From Biscogniauxia marginata (Eukaryota > Ascomycota > Sordariomycetes > Xylariales > Xylariaceae): 64,000 nt of DNA. The translations under genes were made by a program, and so were the position numbers. Shown here one piece after another: positions 1 to 9,031 of this stretch. The DNA lies in contig MU404173.1 of NCBI GenBank assembly GCA_022695795.1, forward strand, positions 60,883 through 124,882, written 5' to 3'. Within the stretch, counting starts at the first letter, position 1. Every line of letters starts with the position of its first letter. The notes beneath the pieces are model-generated. The model was given only the letters and a program-made list of their open reading frames with translations. It was not told where the DNA came from and did not search any database.

Positions 1-1371
1 TTCTTGCTCCTCTGACCACTCCTGTGGCAGAATGGCGAAGACGAGGTATGAGGTGTGGGTCTTGAGCTCTGGCTCGGTGCGGTGGATGAGCTTTCCAAGC
101 ATCCACGGCTTCACCGATGATGCATCTTCGTCTCCATCCGTCTCTACCTCGAGGGCATTATCCCCGTGGGAAAGCTCATACTCATCTGCCATCTCTTCGT
201 CGTCGTCGTCACCATCCATATCGGCCCGAGAAGATCTACATTGGTTTTTGTGAAAATTTTTGAATCGCCGTTCCACTTCTTTCAATCTTGCAACTGCCTC
301 CTCAACATTGCCTGCAGCCTGGTTTGCACCGCGTTCCATGGGCATGTTTAATCCAACCCTCTCACGCATGACATTGATTCTTCGATGCAATACCTCGACC
401 ATCTCAATATCCACCCACCCTAGCCGGCGCATCGTCTCGATCGTCTTGGTGACCTGTTCAATGCAAGGGGAGAAGGTACATATATATATGCTCCGATCTG
501 CTCGTAAAGGCGATTTCCAATCAGATTCTGTCCCCTTAAGCGGATCTAGGCCGCTACTCGCCAATTGAGAAGGGGATGGTCTCCTGCGGGATAAATGCGG
601 CAGAGCTCGCCACGGTGCTGGTAGGTCGAGGAAGATGCAGTCAGCCTCCGGGCTCTGGCCATCCACTAAGAAACCATCATTATAAACGTCTCGGTGTGAT
701 ATCTGGACGATTCCATCTAAAAGATGTGACTTGATTTCCTCCTGCATCTTTTCGTAGCGGTCCTCGTTGAATTCGAAGCTCCAGACTTTTCCTCTCTTCT
801 CTTCTGTAGCTTTAGGGTAGCCATTGTAGACCGCCCTTGCTGCAGCATGCGTAAAACTACCGCTTCCAGCGCCTGCTTCTATTATCTGCATACCAGGTCG
901 AGCGCGAATTCGATGTAGGATATAGCTGTAGTCCGGGGTATACACAACCTGGGTTCGATGTGGTAAACTTGTCGTCCATGCTTCCGGCGTAGGCGGGAGG
1001 ATGTGTATGAAACCGGTTGCGGCAGTCTTCACATCCTTCGCAGGGCCTGTGCTAGAGGCATCTTCAGCCGTGCCATCGTCTAACGCCTCCTCCGCTGCAA
1101 CATTCTCGAGCTTGCGCTTTCTCCCTCTAGAACCAGTATCTACAATGGACGCGCGGATCTGCGAGCCCCAAGGCTTGTCGAGTAGTGTCGAGTGCGGGAA
1201 TGAGCCGAATCGTGTGTTGATTACGGCGCCTTCTTCATAGCCATTCACGGCACCGGCACTCCCTTCAAGGTAGACGGGTTGGATGTTGTCGCGGGACAGA
1301 TGGACAATGGAGAGTGTATTTGGCGCGGTTAAAGGGCCAGGATCAAAAAAGGGCGAGATCTTGGACGTCAT
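1..1371 (-). CDS. TRM61: tRNA (adenine58-N1)-methyltransferase catalytic subunit, 3' end cut by window edge
   Basis: One uninterrupted frame runs leftwards from the ATG at 1371 to the window edge with 457 codons and no stop, so the C-terminus is missing. The protein opens MTSKISPFFDPGPLTAPNT, has the class I SAM-binding loop IEAGAGSGSF near residue 164, then FEFNEDR and the catalytic-region motif LDLPAPW; this order is that of the Trm61/Gcd14 family. In the family this subunit pairs with Trm6 and makes m1A58 in the T-loop of tRNAs, including initiator tRNA, in the nucleus. A long acidic insert rich in D and E follows the methyltransferase fold, which is usual in fungi. It is divergently transcribed from the cysteinyl-tRNA synthetase gene across 403 bp. 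The family call is firm; I cannot see the gene end. Confidence 0.93.
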   Translation of the reverse strand, partial: MTSKISPFFDPGPLTAPNTLSIVHLSRDNIQPVYLEGSAGAVNGYEEGAVINTRFGSFPHSTLLDKPWGSQIRASIVDTGSRGRKRKLENVAAEEALDDGTAEDASSTGPAKDVKTAATGFIHILPPTPEAWTTSLPHRTQVVYTPDYSYILHRIRARPGMQIIEAGAGSGSFTHAAARAVYNGYPKATEEKRGKVWSFEFNEDRYEKMQEEIKSHLLDGIVQISHRDVYNDGFLVDGQSPEADCIFLDLPAPWRALPHLSRRRPSPSQLASSGLDPLKGTESDWKSPLRADRSIYICTFSPCIEQVTKTIETMRRLGWVDIEMVEVLHRRINVMRERVGLNMPMERGANQAAGNVEEAVARLKEVERRFKNFHKNQCRSSRADMDGDDDDEEMADEYELSHGDNALEVETDGDEDASSVKPWMLGKLIHRTEPELKTHTSYLVFAILPQEWSEEQE

Positions 1372-1774
1372 GTTGGTAGTATCAATGCTCGGTCGGGGTC
1401 CTCCCACCGAAATTTCCCTCTCCAACTATCGTTTGGAACTTTGAAGGGGGGTTGATAACATAATTCGGGGGGAAATTTAGGGAAATTTTCAGGCGAGGCT
1501 ACCACTAAACGAGACGCTAGGTAATGGCGGGGAATGGAGATCTTTGTGGCGCCCGATCGCGACAAGAGTGGCTGACCTCTGGAGGGGTAGGTATCAAGGT
1601 GGGGCTTCAAGGGAGTTAGTTAGGTAATCCCAATTAATTTATTTTGGAATGCCAAATGGTGTCAGTGTCTGACTCAAAATCCCATCTTCCTTCCCGTGAC
1701 TGCTACGTGTCACCTCGCGGCCTTCTAAAGCTTCCCTCTCCCTCTATCCCTTCCTCTCCCGTCGCCTCGAATTG
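1372..1774. other. divergent promoter between TRM61 and cysteinyl-tRNA synthetase
   Basis: This 403 bp interval separates two divergent genes of tRNA biology. The clearest element is a TGACTCA box at 1670-1676, listed separately. A pyrimidine-rich tract runs into the rightward ATG (about 1729-1765), common before highly expressed fungal genes. No ORF here looks coding. Confidence 0.6.
1670..1676 (+). promoter_or_regulatory. CPC1/Gcn4-type box TGACTCA
   Basis: A perfect TGACTCA palindrome core lies about 100 bp before the cysteinyl-tRNA synthetase ATG. Gcn4 in yeast and CPC1/CpcA in filamentous fungi bind this sequence during amino-acid starvation and induce aminoacyl-tRNA synthetase genes. 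The match and position are seen; binding is inferred. Confidence 0.6.
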
Positions 1775-4414
1775 ATGAGCGATTTCTTAGTCCGCAGCTT
1801 GGTTAGACGTCCGATCACCACTTCTCTCAAAACTCGCCATCAACTGTGTCGGAGGCTTGCGACATACCCCGCGATGGACTCGATCAAGGTCCATAACTCC
1901 TTGAAGCCGGGAGGGCCTGTCCCTCTCGTGCCTATAGAGAAGGGAAAGCTATCCTGGTATGCCTGCGGTCCGACAGTATACGATCAGAGCCATTTGGGCC
2001 ATGCGCGCAACTACGTCTCTACCGACATCATACGGCGCATTCTCGCGCATTACTTCGGCTTCAATGTCAAGTTTGTCATGAACTTCACTGATGTTGACGA
2101 CAAGGTCCGCCGCGCTTCTGTATAGCTCTAGACCACTCTAACCTAATGGCGTCCTAGTAGATCATTATAAAGGCCCGGCGACAGAGATTACTGGACCTCG
2201 AGAAGAAGAAGAAACACACAGATGCAGAGCTCAAGGAGCTGGCATTGGCCGCCTTCCAGGCTTATGCGAAAAGCAACCTCCCTGCCCTCCTAGACCCCGC
2301 CGACCAGCAATTAGACCTAGATAATTACAACGCTAGGAGAGATGCTGCCTATGGCAACATATTAGCTGGAGGCGCTTTATCGCCCGATGGCAAACCGGGC
2401 GATGCTGAAGCGAAGATCAAGATGCATATTAGCAACATGACCTCTGCAGTCATTTCTATCAGCGGGAACCACCAGATCTTCAAAGGCGCCGAAGAAATTC
2501 TGTTGCCCTACCTCGACTCGCTGTACAAGGAGACGATTGATACCAGCGACCAAACGATGTTTACAGATCTGACTCGGTTTATGGAGGGAGAGTTCACGGA
2601 CGATATGGATGCGCTCAATGTTCTTCGTCCTGACGTTGTCACGAGAGTAACAGATTACGTCCCGCAAATTGCGAAATTTGTCGAGAAGGTTGTGGAAAAG
2701 GGGTTTGCGTACGAGGCTGAAGGATCAGTCTACTTTGACATTGCTGCGTTTGAGAAGGCCGGCAATACGTACGCAAGGCTTCGACCGGACAGCCGAAATG
2801 ATAAAGCTTTGCAGGAAGAGGGCGAAGGCTCCTTGTCGAAAAGCCTCGGGGGCAAACGAGGTCCTGGTGATTTTGCCCTCTGGAAGTCTTCTAAACCGGG
2901 CGAGCCGTACTGGCCAAGCAAATGGGGCAATGGACGGCCAGGCTGGCATATTGAATGCTCAGTTATGGCATCCGATGTCCTGGGTTCCCGAATGGATCTC
3001 CACTCGGGAGGTATAGACCTCGCCTTCCCTCACCATGATAATGAGTTGGCCCAAAGCGAGGCTTACTACTGTAAAAATGGCCACGAACACACTTGGGTCA
3101 ACTACTTCTTGCATATGGGCCACTTGTCAATATCTGGTAGCAAGATGTCCAAGTCTCTGAAGAATTTCCAAACTATTAAAGATGCCCTGGCGTCGACTTA
3201 CACAGCTCGGTCAATGCGAATAGTATTCTTACTAGGTCGATGGAATGATGGGGTTGAAATCTCTCCTGATATGCGGACTCAAGCTGATGCTTGGGAAAGC
3301 GCAGTCAACGTAAGTCATTCGTAAATTAAACAAATCAATGACACTGATGTGGATTTAGAACTTCTTCACAAATACGAAATCCTTGTTGGTAGAAGCAGGG
3401 GGTACGACAGGCACGGCGACTGGTGTCCTAAGCAATCTTTCTATCAACGATGGAAATCTCGCGGAAGGCTTGCTCGCCGATCTCGAGCAAGCTAAGAAAG
3501 ACCTCGAGACGGCACTCACGAACTCCTTCGACACACCGCAGGCAATGCGAATCATTGCGGAGATTATCCGAAAAGCTAACGTTCACGTCAATGCCCACAA
3601 GAATGACGCAGACTTAGCAGCGGTTGAAGCGATTGCAAGATGGGTGACGAAGATAGTTGGCATTCTTGGTCTTGATGCCAACGCAAGCCCCCCTTATGAC
3701 GGTCTTGGATGGGCGTCATCTACGGCGGCGGCTAACGTTGACCCACATGTCGCCGTACAACCATATGAGGCAGTGTACAAGGCTGTCGTGGCTGAGACAA
3801 AGGCCCTAGAGCTACCTCCCTCAGACACATTGACAAACCTAGTCGCCTCTTCGCCTGATACTGAGTTTGACTCGTTATCCAACGCTGGAGTGAGAGATCC
3901 TGAGCAACTAGCATTGCCATACTTGCGAGCGGTTTCAAGAATACGTGGCGAACTCCGGCGGATTGCGCCAACCACGAAACCCGAGACTAAGTTATCTATT
4001 CTCGCTCTAAGTGATCGGATACGTGACACCGACCTGACCAACCTTGGCGTCTACTTGGACGACCGGCCAGACAATCAACCGTCCCTGATCAAGTTCATCC
4101 CTGCAGCTGAGTTGATCGCAGCAAGGGAGGAAAAGATAGCCAAGGAGGCGGAGAAGGCGCGGGCAAAGGAAGAGGCGAAGCGAGCCCGTGAGAAGGCAGA
4201 AGAAGAGAAATGGGAAAAGGCTAAGTTGGCGCCCGAGGAGATGTTCAAGAGCGACGAGCGTTACAGCGAATTTGATGCAGAAGGCCTGCCTACCAAGATG
4301 AAAGATGGTAGTGAAGTGCCGAAGAGCCAGTTGAAGAAACTGAAGAAAGAGTGGGACAGACAGAAGAAGGCGCATGGGGAATACGTGACCAAATTTGGTG
4401 CAAGTAAAGCGTAG
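1775..4414 (+). CDS. CRS1: cysteinyl-tRNA synthetase, probably dual cytosolic/mitochondrial
   Basis: Three exons (1775-2104, 2161-3309, 3359-4414) give 844 residues. Intron 1 has an atypical donor GTCCGC but a good CTAAC branch site, and joining restores FTDVDDK-IIIKARR. The class I signatures are present: the zinc-ligand Cys64 in CGPTVYD, HLGH at 73-76, ECSVMA near 376, HHDNE near 401 and KMSKS at 438-442. The C-terminal tail is a long Lys/Glu-rich helix, as in eukaryotic cytosolic forms. The first 33 residues are Arg/Ser/Thr-rich with almost no acidic residues and look like a mitochondrial presequence; a second ATG at 1874 ([10 protein letters not shown]) would start the cytosolic form. One gene serving both compartments is known in yeast. 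It charges tRNA-Cys. The enzyme call is firm; dual targeting is inferred. Confidence 0.95.
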
Positions 4415-6145
4415 TTATTAGAGCATCAAACCTGTTTCCGGTCTAAGATGCGTGCGATGGAAATGGCATTATTTACTATCGTACCTTAGGTGCCTAGGTA
4501 CCTAGTAGAAGGTAAGTAATATAACTTATCAGTGATTTAGCGAGTTGAGGAATGAAAAGGCGATGGATTATCTAGCATAAATTATACGACAAGGATCGTT
4601 TCATGACATTATATTGCACCACATATTTACTAGACCGACACTTCAAATGATGGTCTTACCACCGTTAATTGACGGACAGTTACGAGAATATTGAACGATG
4701 TACTCATATGTAATACGATCGACAGCTACGGTTTACCCCACAGGCGTTACCCCTGGTCTAGGCGCGAGAACAAGCATTTGCCAAGACGGACATTAGCTTG
4801 GCACACCGCCTTGGCGCAGACGTCTATGAACCACATTTAGCTTTCTTCTCCAGGTTCCTAGACTTGATATTGTTAGCTAGCGGAACACCTCATTTGCCAT
4901 GAATTCTTTAGGTACTTAGAAACGGACAAGTAGAAATCCCAACGACGTCAATGGCAATTTGATGACGAAGCGCATGACAACACGTACATTAGTCTAACCT
5001 AGGTAGAATTGTTCACAACCGACATGCTGTAGCTTACCCAGGGTTTCGAGCTGAACTCTGGTTGGGCCCGCGCTAAATCCTGTAAGTGACCTCAGATGAT
5101 GCATGTGCTCTTCCTCTCAATGCAGCAGTCTGCCCCTATTTCCACTTGAGGTTCAGGTAGACAGGGTCGAGAGCAACCTATCTTTTGAAGCGGGGTTTGA
5201 CGAGTGTATCGTGTCCTACCTATCAAGCACTCTAATCTACACGTAGCCCGTTTAATTCTTGCTCACGATGAAACGTCCCACAAATTGGCTCTATCTAGAA
5301 GTACAGCACATCGTTATGCCAACAGATAAACAACAAGAAAAAAAGCCGCAGTTAGGCCTCCAGTAGGAAAAGGGCCCGAGCAATAGTAAAACTGACTAAG
5401 GTCCCTGGGAATCATGCGATCCAAACGAGGAACGACCTATTCATTCAATGAGAAGTCGTGAACCTTGGGTCGACTGGAAACGAGGGAAACTTGGAACGGC
5501 TAACCCCGGAACTATTATGTGAAGGTGATAAGTAGGGGTCTCGAGAAGGAGGAGAATCAAGCTTTCCACCCCCGCCCTCCCTCTATCCCCTCCATCCCCT
5601 CCATCATGCCGATTTACCGAAAAAAGTAAACATCTCCACTTGGGTGCCTCTTTAGCACGTCTCGAGAGGCCTTTGGGATTACGTATTATACGAGCTTCGA
5701 TCGAGCCAATAGTCAGTCCGGAAACAACCACACTGACACGCCACAGCCGCTGGAAAGCTGATGGATGTGGTTCGATTAGGTCGAAGACGCTCAAGGGGGA
5801 CTGACTGAGAACTAGATTTGCTGCATAGCCCAATCCATACATGTGCCTAGCAGGTAAGATCAGCACTTGCTTCAAACCTTAGGTATCCTGCCTTACCTGA
5901 TAGGTATCTTACTTACGGAAACATGGCTTTCGTCACTAATTACGTACCTATGTATGTAGCTAGGTCAATTGTGTAAGTAGTAGATAAGCTGCTGAGAGGG
6001 GGAGGGCCCCAGAGACGATTAGTATATAAGTTTCGTCTTACGCCCTCCCAACTGACTTATACATCTCCGACTTCTTCATTCTAAGAGCAAACTGACTTAC
6101 ACTGCCTACCACATCGAAACAACATCATAACACCAATTATTCACA
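4415..6145. other. intergenic, no supported gene
   Basis: About 1.7 kb lies between the CysRS stop and the cipC start. It contains TACCTTAGG and CCTAGGTACCTAG motifs at 4483-4506. A 144-codon leftward frame at 5441-5875 has no recognisable motif and a composition typical of non-coding DNA. The last 130 bp are the cipC promoter. Confidence 0.55.
6023..6030 (+). promoter_or_regulatory. TATA box of the cipC-like gene
   Basis: TATATAAG lies about 116 bp before the cipC-like ATG, leaving room for a leader of roughly 80-90 nt. A strong TATA box fits a stress-induced gene. Seen in sequence; use not shown. Confidence 0.5.
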
Positions 6146-6960
6146 ATGTTCGGATTCGGTAAGACAGATAGATAGATCCCCTTCGCCTCCCTAGTCACAG
6201 TCTCCTCCTATCCGAAGGATTTCTTGGTTGATGCTAGGGGAAGGAAGCTAAAATATGATGGTGTGCTTGGCCAGAATGCTGATTGTTCTCTTCATGATAG
6301 ACGACGCCCGCGACAAGCGAAACGAGGTCTATGACGGCCAGCCTCACGAGTCCCACCTCAGCCACGAGCTCATCGGCGGCGCCGCGTCTTTCGAGGCCAT
6401 GAAGCTGTTCGAGGACCGTCAGCGCAAGGAAGGTATGTGATGTCGCTCTGCCGTTATCACTCGTCGTACATCCTACCCTTCACAATACCCCGCCATCATC
6501 TCTACGGGCATCTCCTCTGTCCCTGTCCATCCACCCACACACACCTATCTCTCCTATCATCTCTCTGTATGATCATTCTTCGCACATACATAGCATAGCA
6601 GACCTAACCCAACACGGCATACTGATTCAAAACCCCAATAAAACAGGGAAGACGGTGAACCACTCGTTCGCGAAGGAGATGATCGCCGGCATCGCCGGCG
6701 CCGAGGTGGACAAGCTCTTCGAGACCAAGGGCCTGGACGCGCTGGACCGCGAGAAGGCCAAGCACCACGCCAAGAAGCAGGCCGAGGAGCTGTATGACCA
6801 GCAGTACGGCGGGTACAACGAGTACGACCCGTAAGTTCATCTTTTCTTCTCCCCCCCTTCCCCCTTTTCCCCTTTCCCTTATCTTCCCTTCTTGTGCTAA
6901 TAACGTTCTTCTTCGGTGTGTAGGAACAACAGTGACCGACACCCTTCGATGGACTACTAG
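6146..6960 (+). CDS. cipC: CipC-family (DUF3759) stress-response protein
   Basis: Four exons (6146-6158, 6301-6432, 6647-6830, 6924-6960) encode 121 residues. The first exon is only 13 nt and gives MFGFD across the junction, the normal start of this family. The body carries SHLSHELIGGAASFEAMK, then a second copy of the same kind of helix, HSFAKEMIAGIAGAEVDK, followed by a Lys/His/Glu-rich stretch and YDQQYGGYNEYDP. A. nidulans CipC was found as a protein induced by concanamycin A, and relatives are abundant in stressed or host-grown hyphae; the molecular function is unknown. No signal peptide or membrane segment is seen, so it is probably cytosolic. Intron borders are canonical, and phases agree at all three junctions. 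Confidence 0.93.
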
Positions 6961-7866
6961 ATTAGATGGGATAAACTACAGCGAGTGGGACAGACTAGGC
7001 CTGATGCTGCTGTTGTCGTTACCTATGAGGCGGGAAGACTCGTAGGGGCAGGCGGTGTTGTAGTTATGGACCGTTACAATTGAATGAAAGCCTTGGTCAA
7101 CATGCATAATCTTCTAGAGGTAGTTTCGTGACATGTGAGGATATGTGTATTGATGCTTGTAAAAACTTGATTCTGAGAGGAAAATTGTGACATTGAATCT
7201 GTCTCGACCACCTATGTGTCTGGACTAGGTCAAGATCCAAGTTCCTTAACCCGGTACATTGACCTAGATTGGTTGGAGTTACGAATTTAAATTGGTATCG
7301 AAACGTTGCGACTTTGACGACCAGTCTACTCCTGCACCATTCCAGTTCTGCCCATTGCCCATCTACAGACTAAATTAGGACTCCCTTTTCCTAAACTAGA
7401 CAGCATCCCCAAGGCAGTCTAGCCAATGTGACCGCTGTATGTAAACCTAGTAAAAGCGAGGTAGAAACACCACGAGAGAATAGCAGTTACAACACACGTA
7501 CTTCCAGGGGGGGGGATTATTCATTTTTTATCTCCCTGACTCTTATAGCCGAATAATGTATAATAATATCCAGCACCTTCGGCAAACAGAGGCCTATCCC
7601 TCGACGCGGAAAGACAAAAAGGGACGTTTTTTCTTTAGAACATTAGACAGATGGATGGAATCGGTATTTCCGGTGCCCAAGATTTTACCCCAAACGCCGA
7701 TGGAATGTCTTTTCGTGAAGGACCACATCATCACATCACCAACCCCAGCTTCTCTCTACTTATACCGCCCATCGCTACCATCACATAGGTAATGTCTTCC
7801 CCGTAGCGAAAGAAAAAAAAAAATAATAATATCGAGCCGAATTCTTGTATTTCTTTAATTTTCCGT
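6961..7866. other. intergenic between convergent cipC and SmD3 genes
   Basis: About 0.9 kb of 3' flanking DNA shared by two convergent genes. It holds a G run at 7507-7515 and an A run near 7810-7822 that may be part of 3' processing signals. No coding frame is convincing. Confidence 0.5.
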
Positions 7867-8452
7867 CTATCGTCCGCCGCGTCCGCTCGCCCTCGCCCTG
7901 CTGACCGTCGCCCGTCCTCTCGCGAGACCGACACCGCGACCCCGGGCGTTGCGACTTCGGAACATGGGCGCGTTCCTGAGAGCGATGAAGGTATTAGCAC
8001 CGCGCGGGAAGGATAACGTAACCGGGGGGGAGGGAAGGGGTTGGAGGGGGAGAGAAATAGACCTACTTCAGCATGTCCGGGACGATGAAGAACCGCACAT
8101 GGCTGCCGCGGATGTAGACCTGGTCCAGATGGCTGACCCGGCCGTCGCGCGCCGTCACCGTGATGTCCTTGAGCTGCACGTTCATGTTGTCCTCGGCTGT
8201 TTTACACACGTAATAGTTAGAGGGTGGGTAGCAAAATATGTGATATCGATATCAATATCAATGTCTCAGAAAATACACAATAAAAGTGTTCCACAGCGGA
8301 GGATCGCTTTTGGTCTCGTATGTGTGGCACGGTGTGGCCTTACCTTCTAGCAGCTTGCCGCGGTACGTCTGGCCGGAGGTGATCTCGAGGGTGATGATGT
8401 GCCCTTGCGCCTCGTTCAGGAGCTTGATGGGGATTCCGATTGTCGACGTCAT
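7867..8452 (-). CDS. SMD3: small nuclear ribonucleoprotein Sm D3
   Basis: Three leftward exons (8344-8452, 8067-8196, 7867-7975) give 115 residues. The Sm1 motif reads from [20 protein letters not shown], and the Sm2 motif is [16 protein letters not shown]; between them [18 protein letters not shown] matches SmD3. The tail is rich in RG/AR ([12 protein letters not shown]) and would be the target of arginine dimethylation that aids SMN-type assembly. SmD3 forms part of the heptameric ring on U1, U2, U4 and U5 snRNAs in the nucleus. Donors are GTAAGG and GTAGGT, and phases match at both joins. Length fits the family. It is transcribed away from the tryptophanyl-tRNA synthetase gene. Confidence 0.95.
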
Positions 8453-8650
8453 CTTGGCGAGGCGAACGCAGAAAGGTTAAGTTATTTCTCGGAAGGGGAG
8501 AGAGAAAAAGCGGGCGAGCGAATTCGGTGGCGAAGGACAGGGACTCGATGTGTATCTCGTTTTGGTGGTGGTTTGTCTGTCTGTATAGCTGGCTGTTTCC
8601 GAAGGCTGAGGAACCAAGGCACTTTTTGAAGCTGCAGCAGTAGTAGTAAA

Positions 8651-8681
8651 CAATTGAACCTTTTCGTAGTAGGTTCAATTG
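8651..8681. repeat. perfect 10 bp inverted repeat (hairpin)
   Basis: CAATTGAACC at 8651-8660 is repeated in inverted orientation as GGTTCAATTG at 8672-8681, with an 11 nt spacer. It lies about 200 bp upstream of SmD3 and 350 bp upstream of the synthetase. It could be a two-fold operator or a hairpin in a 5' leader; no factor is recognised. Confidence 0.6.
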
Positions 8682-8909
8682 GGGGGAGCTTGAGCTGGAA
8701 AATAGGAATTTTCCGTCCCGAGGGACTCCACACCAGATTACCTAAGGTAGGTCTCTCGCCGAGACTCACTGTTAACCCACTATTATCCATTTATGAGGTG
8801 CTAGACCCCTGCTGAGGTCCCTGTACGAAGTAGGTACGTACCTTTGGAGTAATCGACCCCTCCAAAAAGTCACGGAGAATGCCCCTCCATCTCTCATGTC
8901 CGTATTCTT

Positions 8910-8916
8910 TGACTCA
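8910..8916 (+). promoter_or_regulatory. CPC1/Gcn4-type box TGACTCA
   Basis: A second perfect TGACTCA, about 116 bp before the tryptophanyl-tRNA synthetase ATG, at nearly the same distance as the box before the cysteinyl gene. This supports common control by the cross-pathway (amino-acid starvation) activator. Binding is inferred. Confidence 0.6.
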
Positions 8917-9031
8917 CATCCGAAGCTGTCTTTGCGATTGGGAGCCTCTCGCCACGCCAACTACTGAATTGCGTAGCTATCAAGCCGAAATAAACAGATA
9001 ATTACTACCTAATTCCTTTTGTACGTCAACT

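Larger units (their letters stand above)
8453..9031. other. divergent promoter between SmD3 and tryptophanyl-tRNA synthetase
   Basis: This 579 bp interval carries the promoters of two housekeeping genes. It contains a perfect 10 bp inverted repeat (8651-8681) and a TGACTCA box (8910-8916), both listed separately. No coding frame is supported. Confidence 0.6.

Noticed and set aside
5441..5875. 144-codon leftward open frame
   Set aside because: No recognisable motif, no upstream promoter signal, and composition like chance translation of a pyrimidine-rich spacer.
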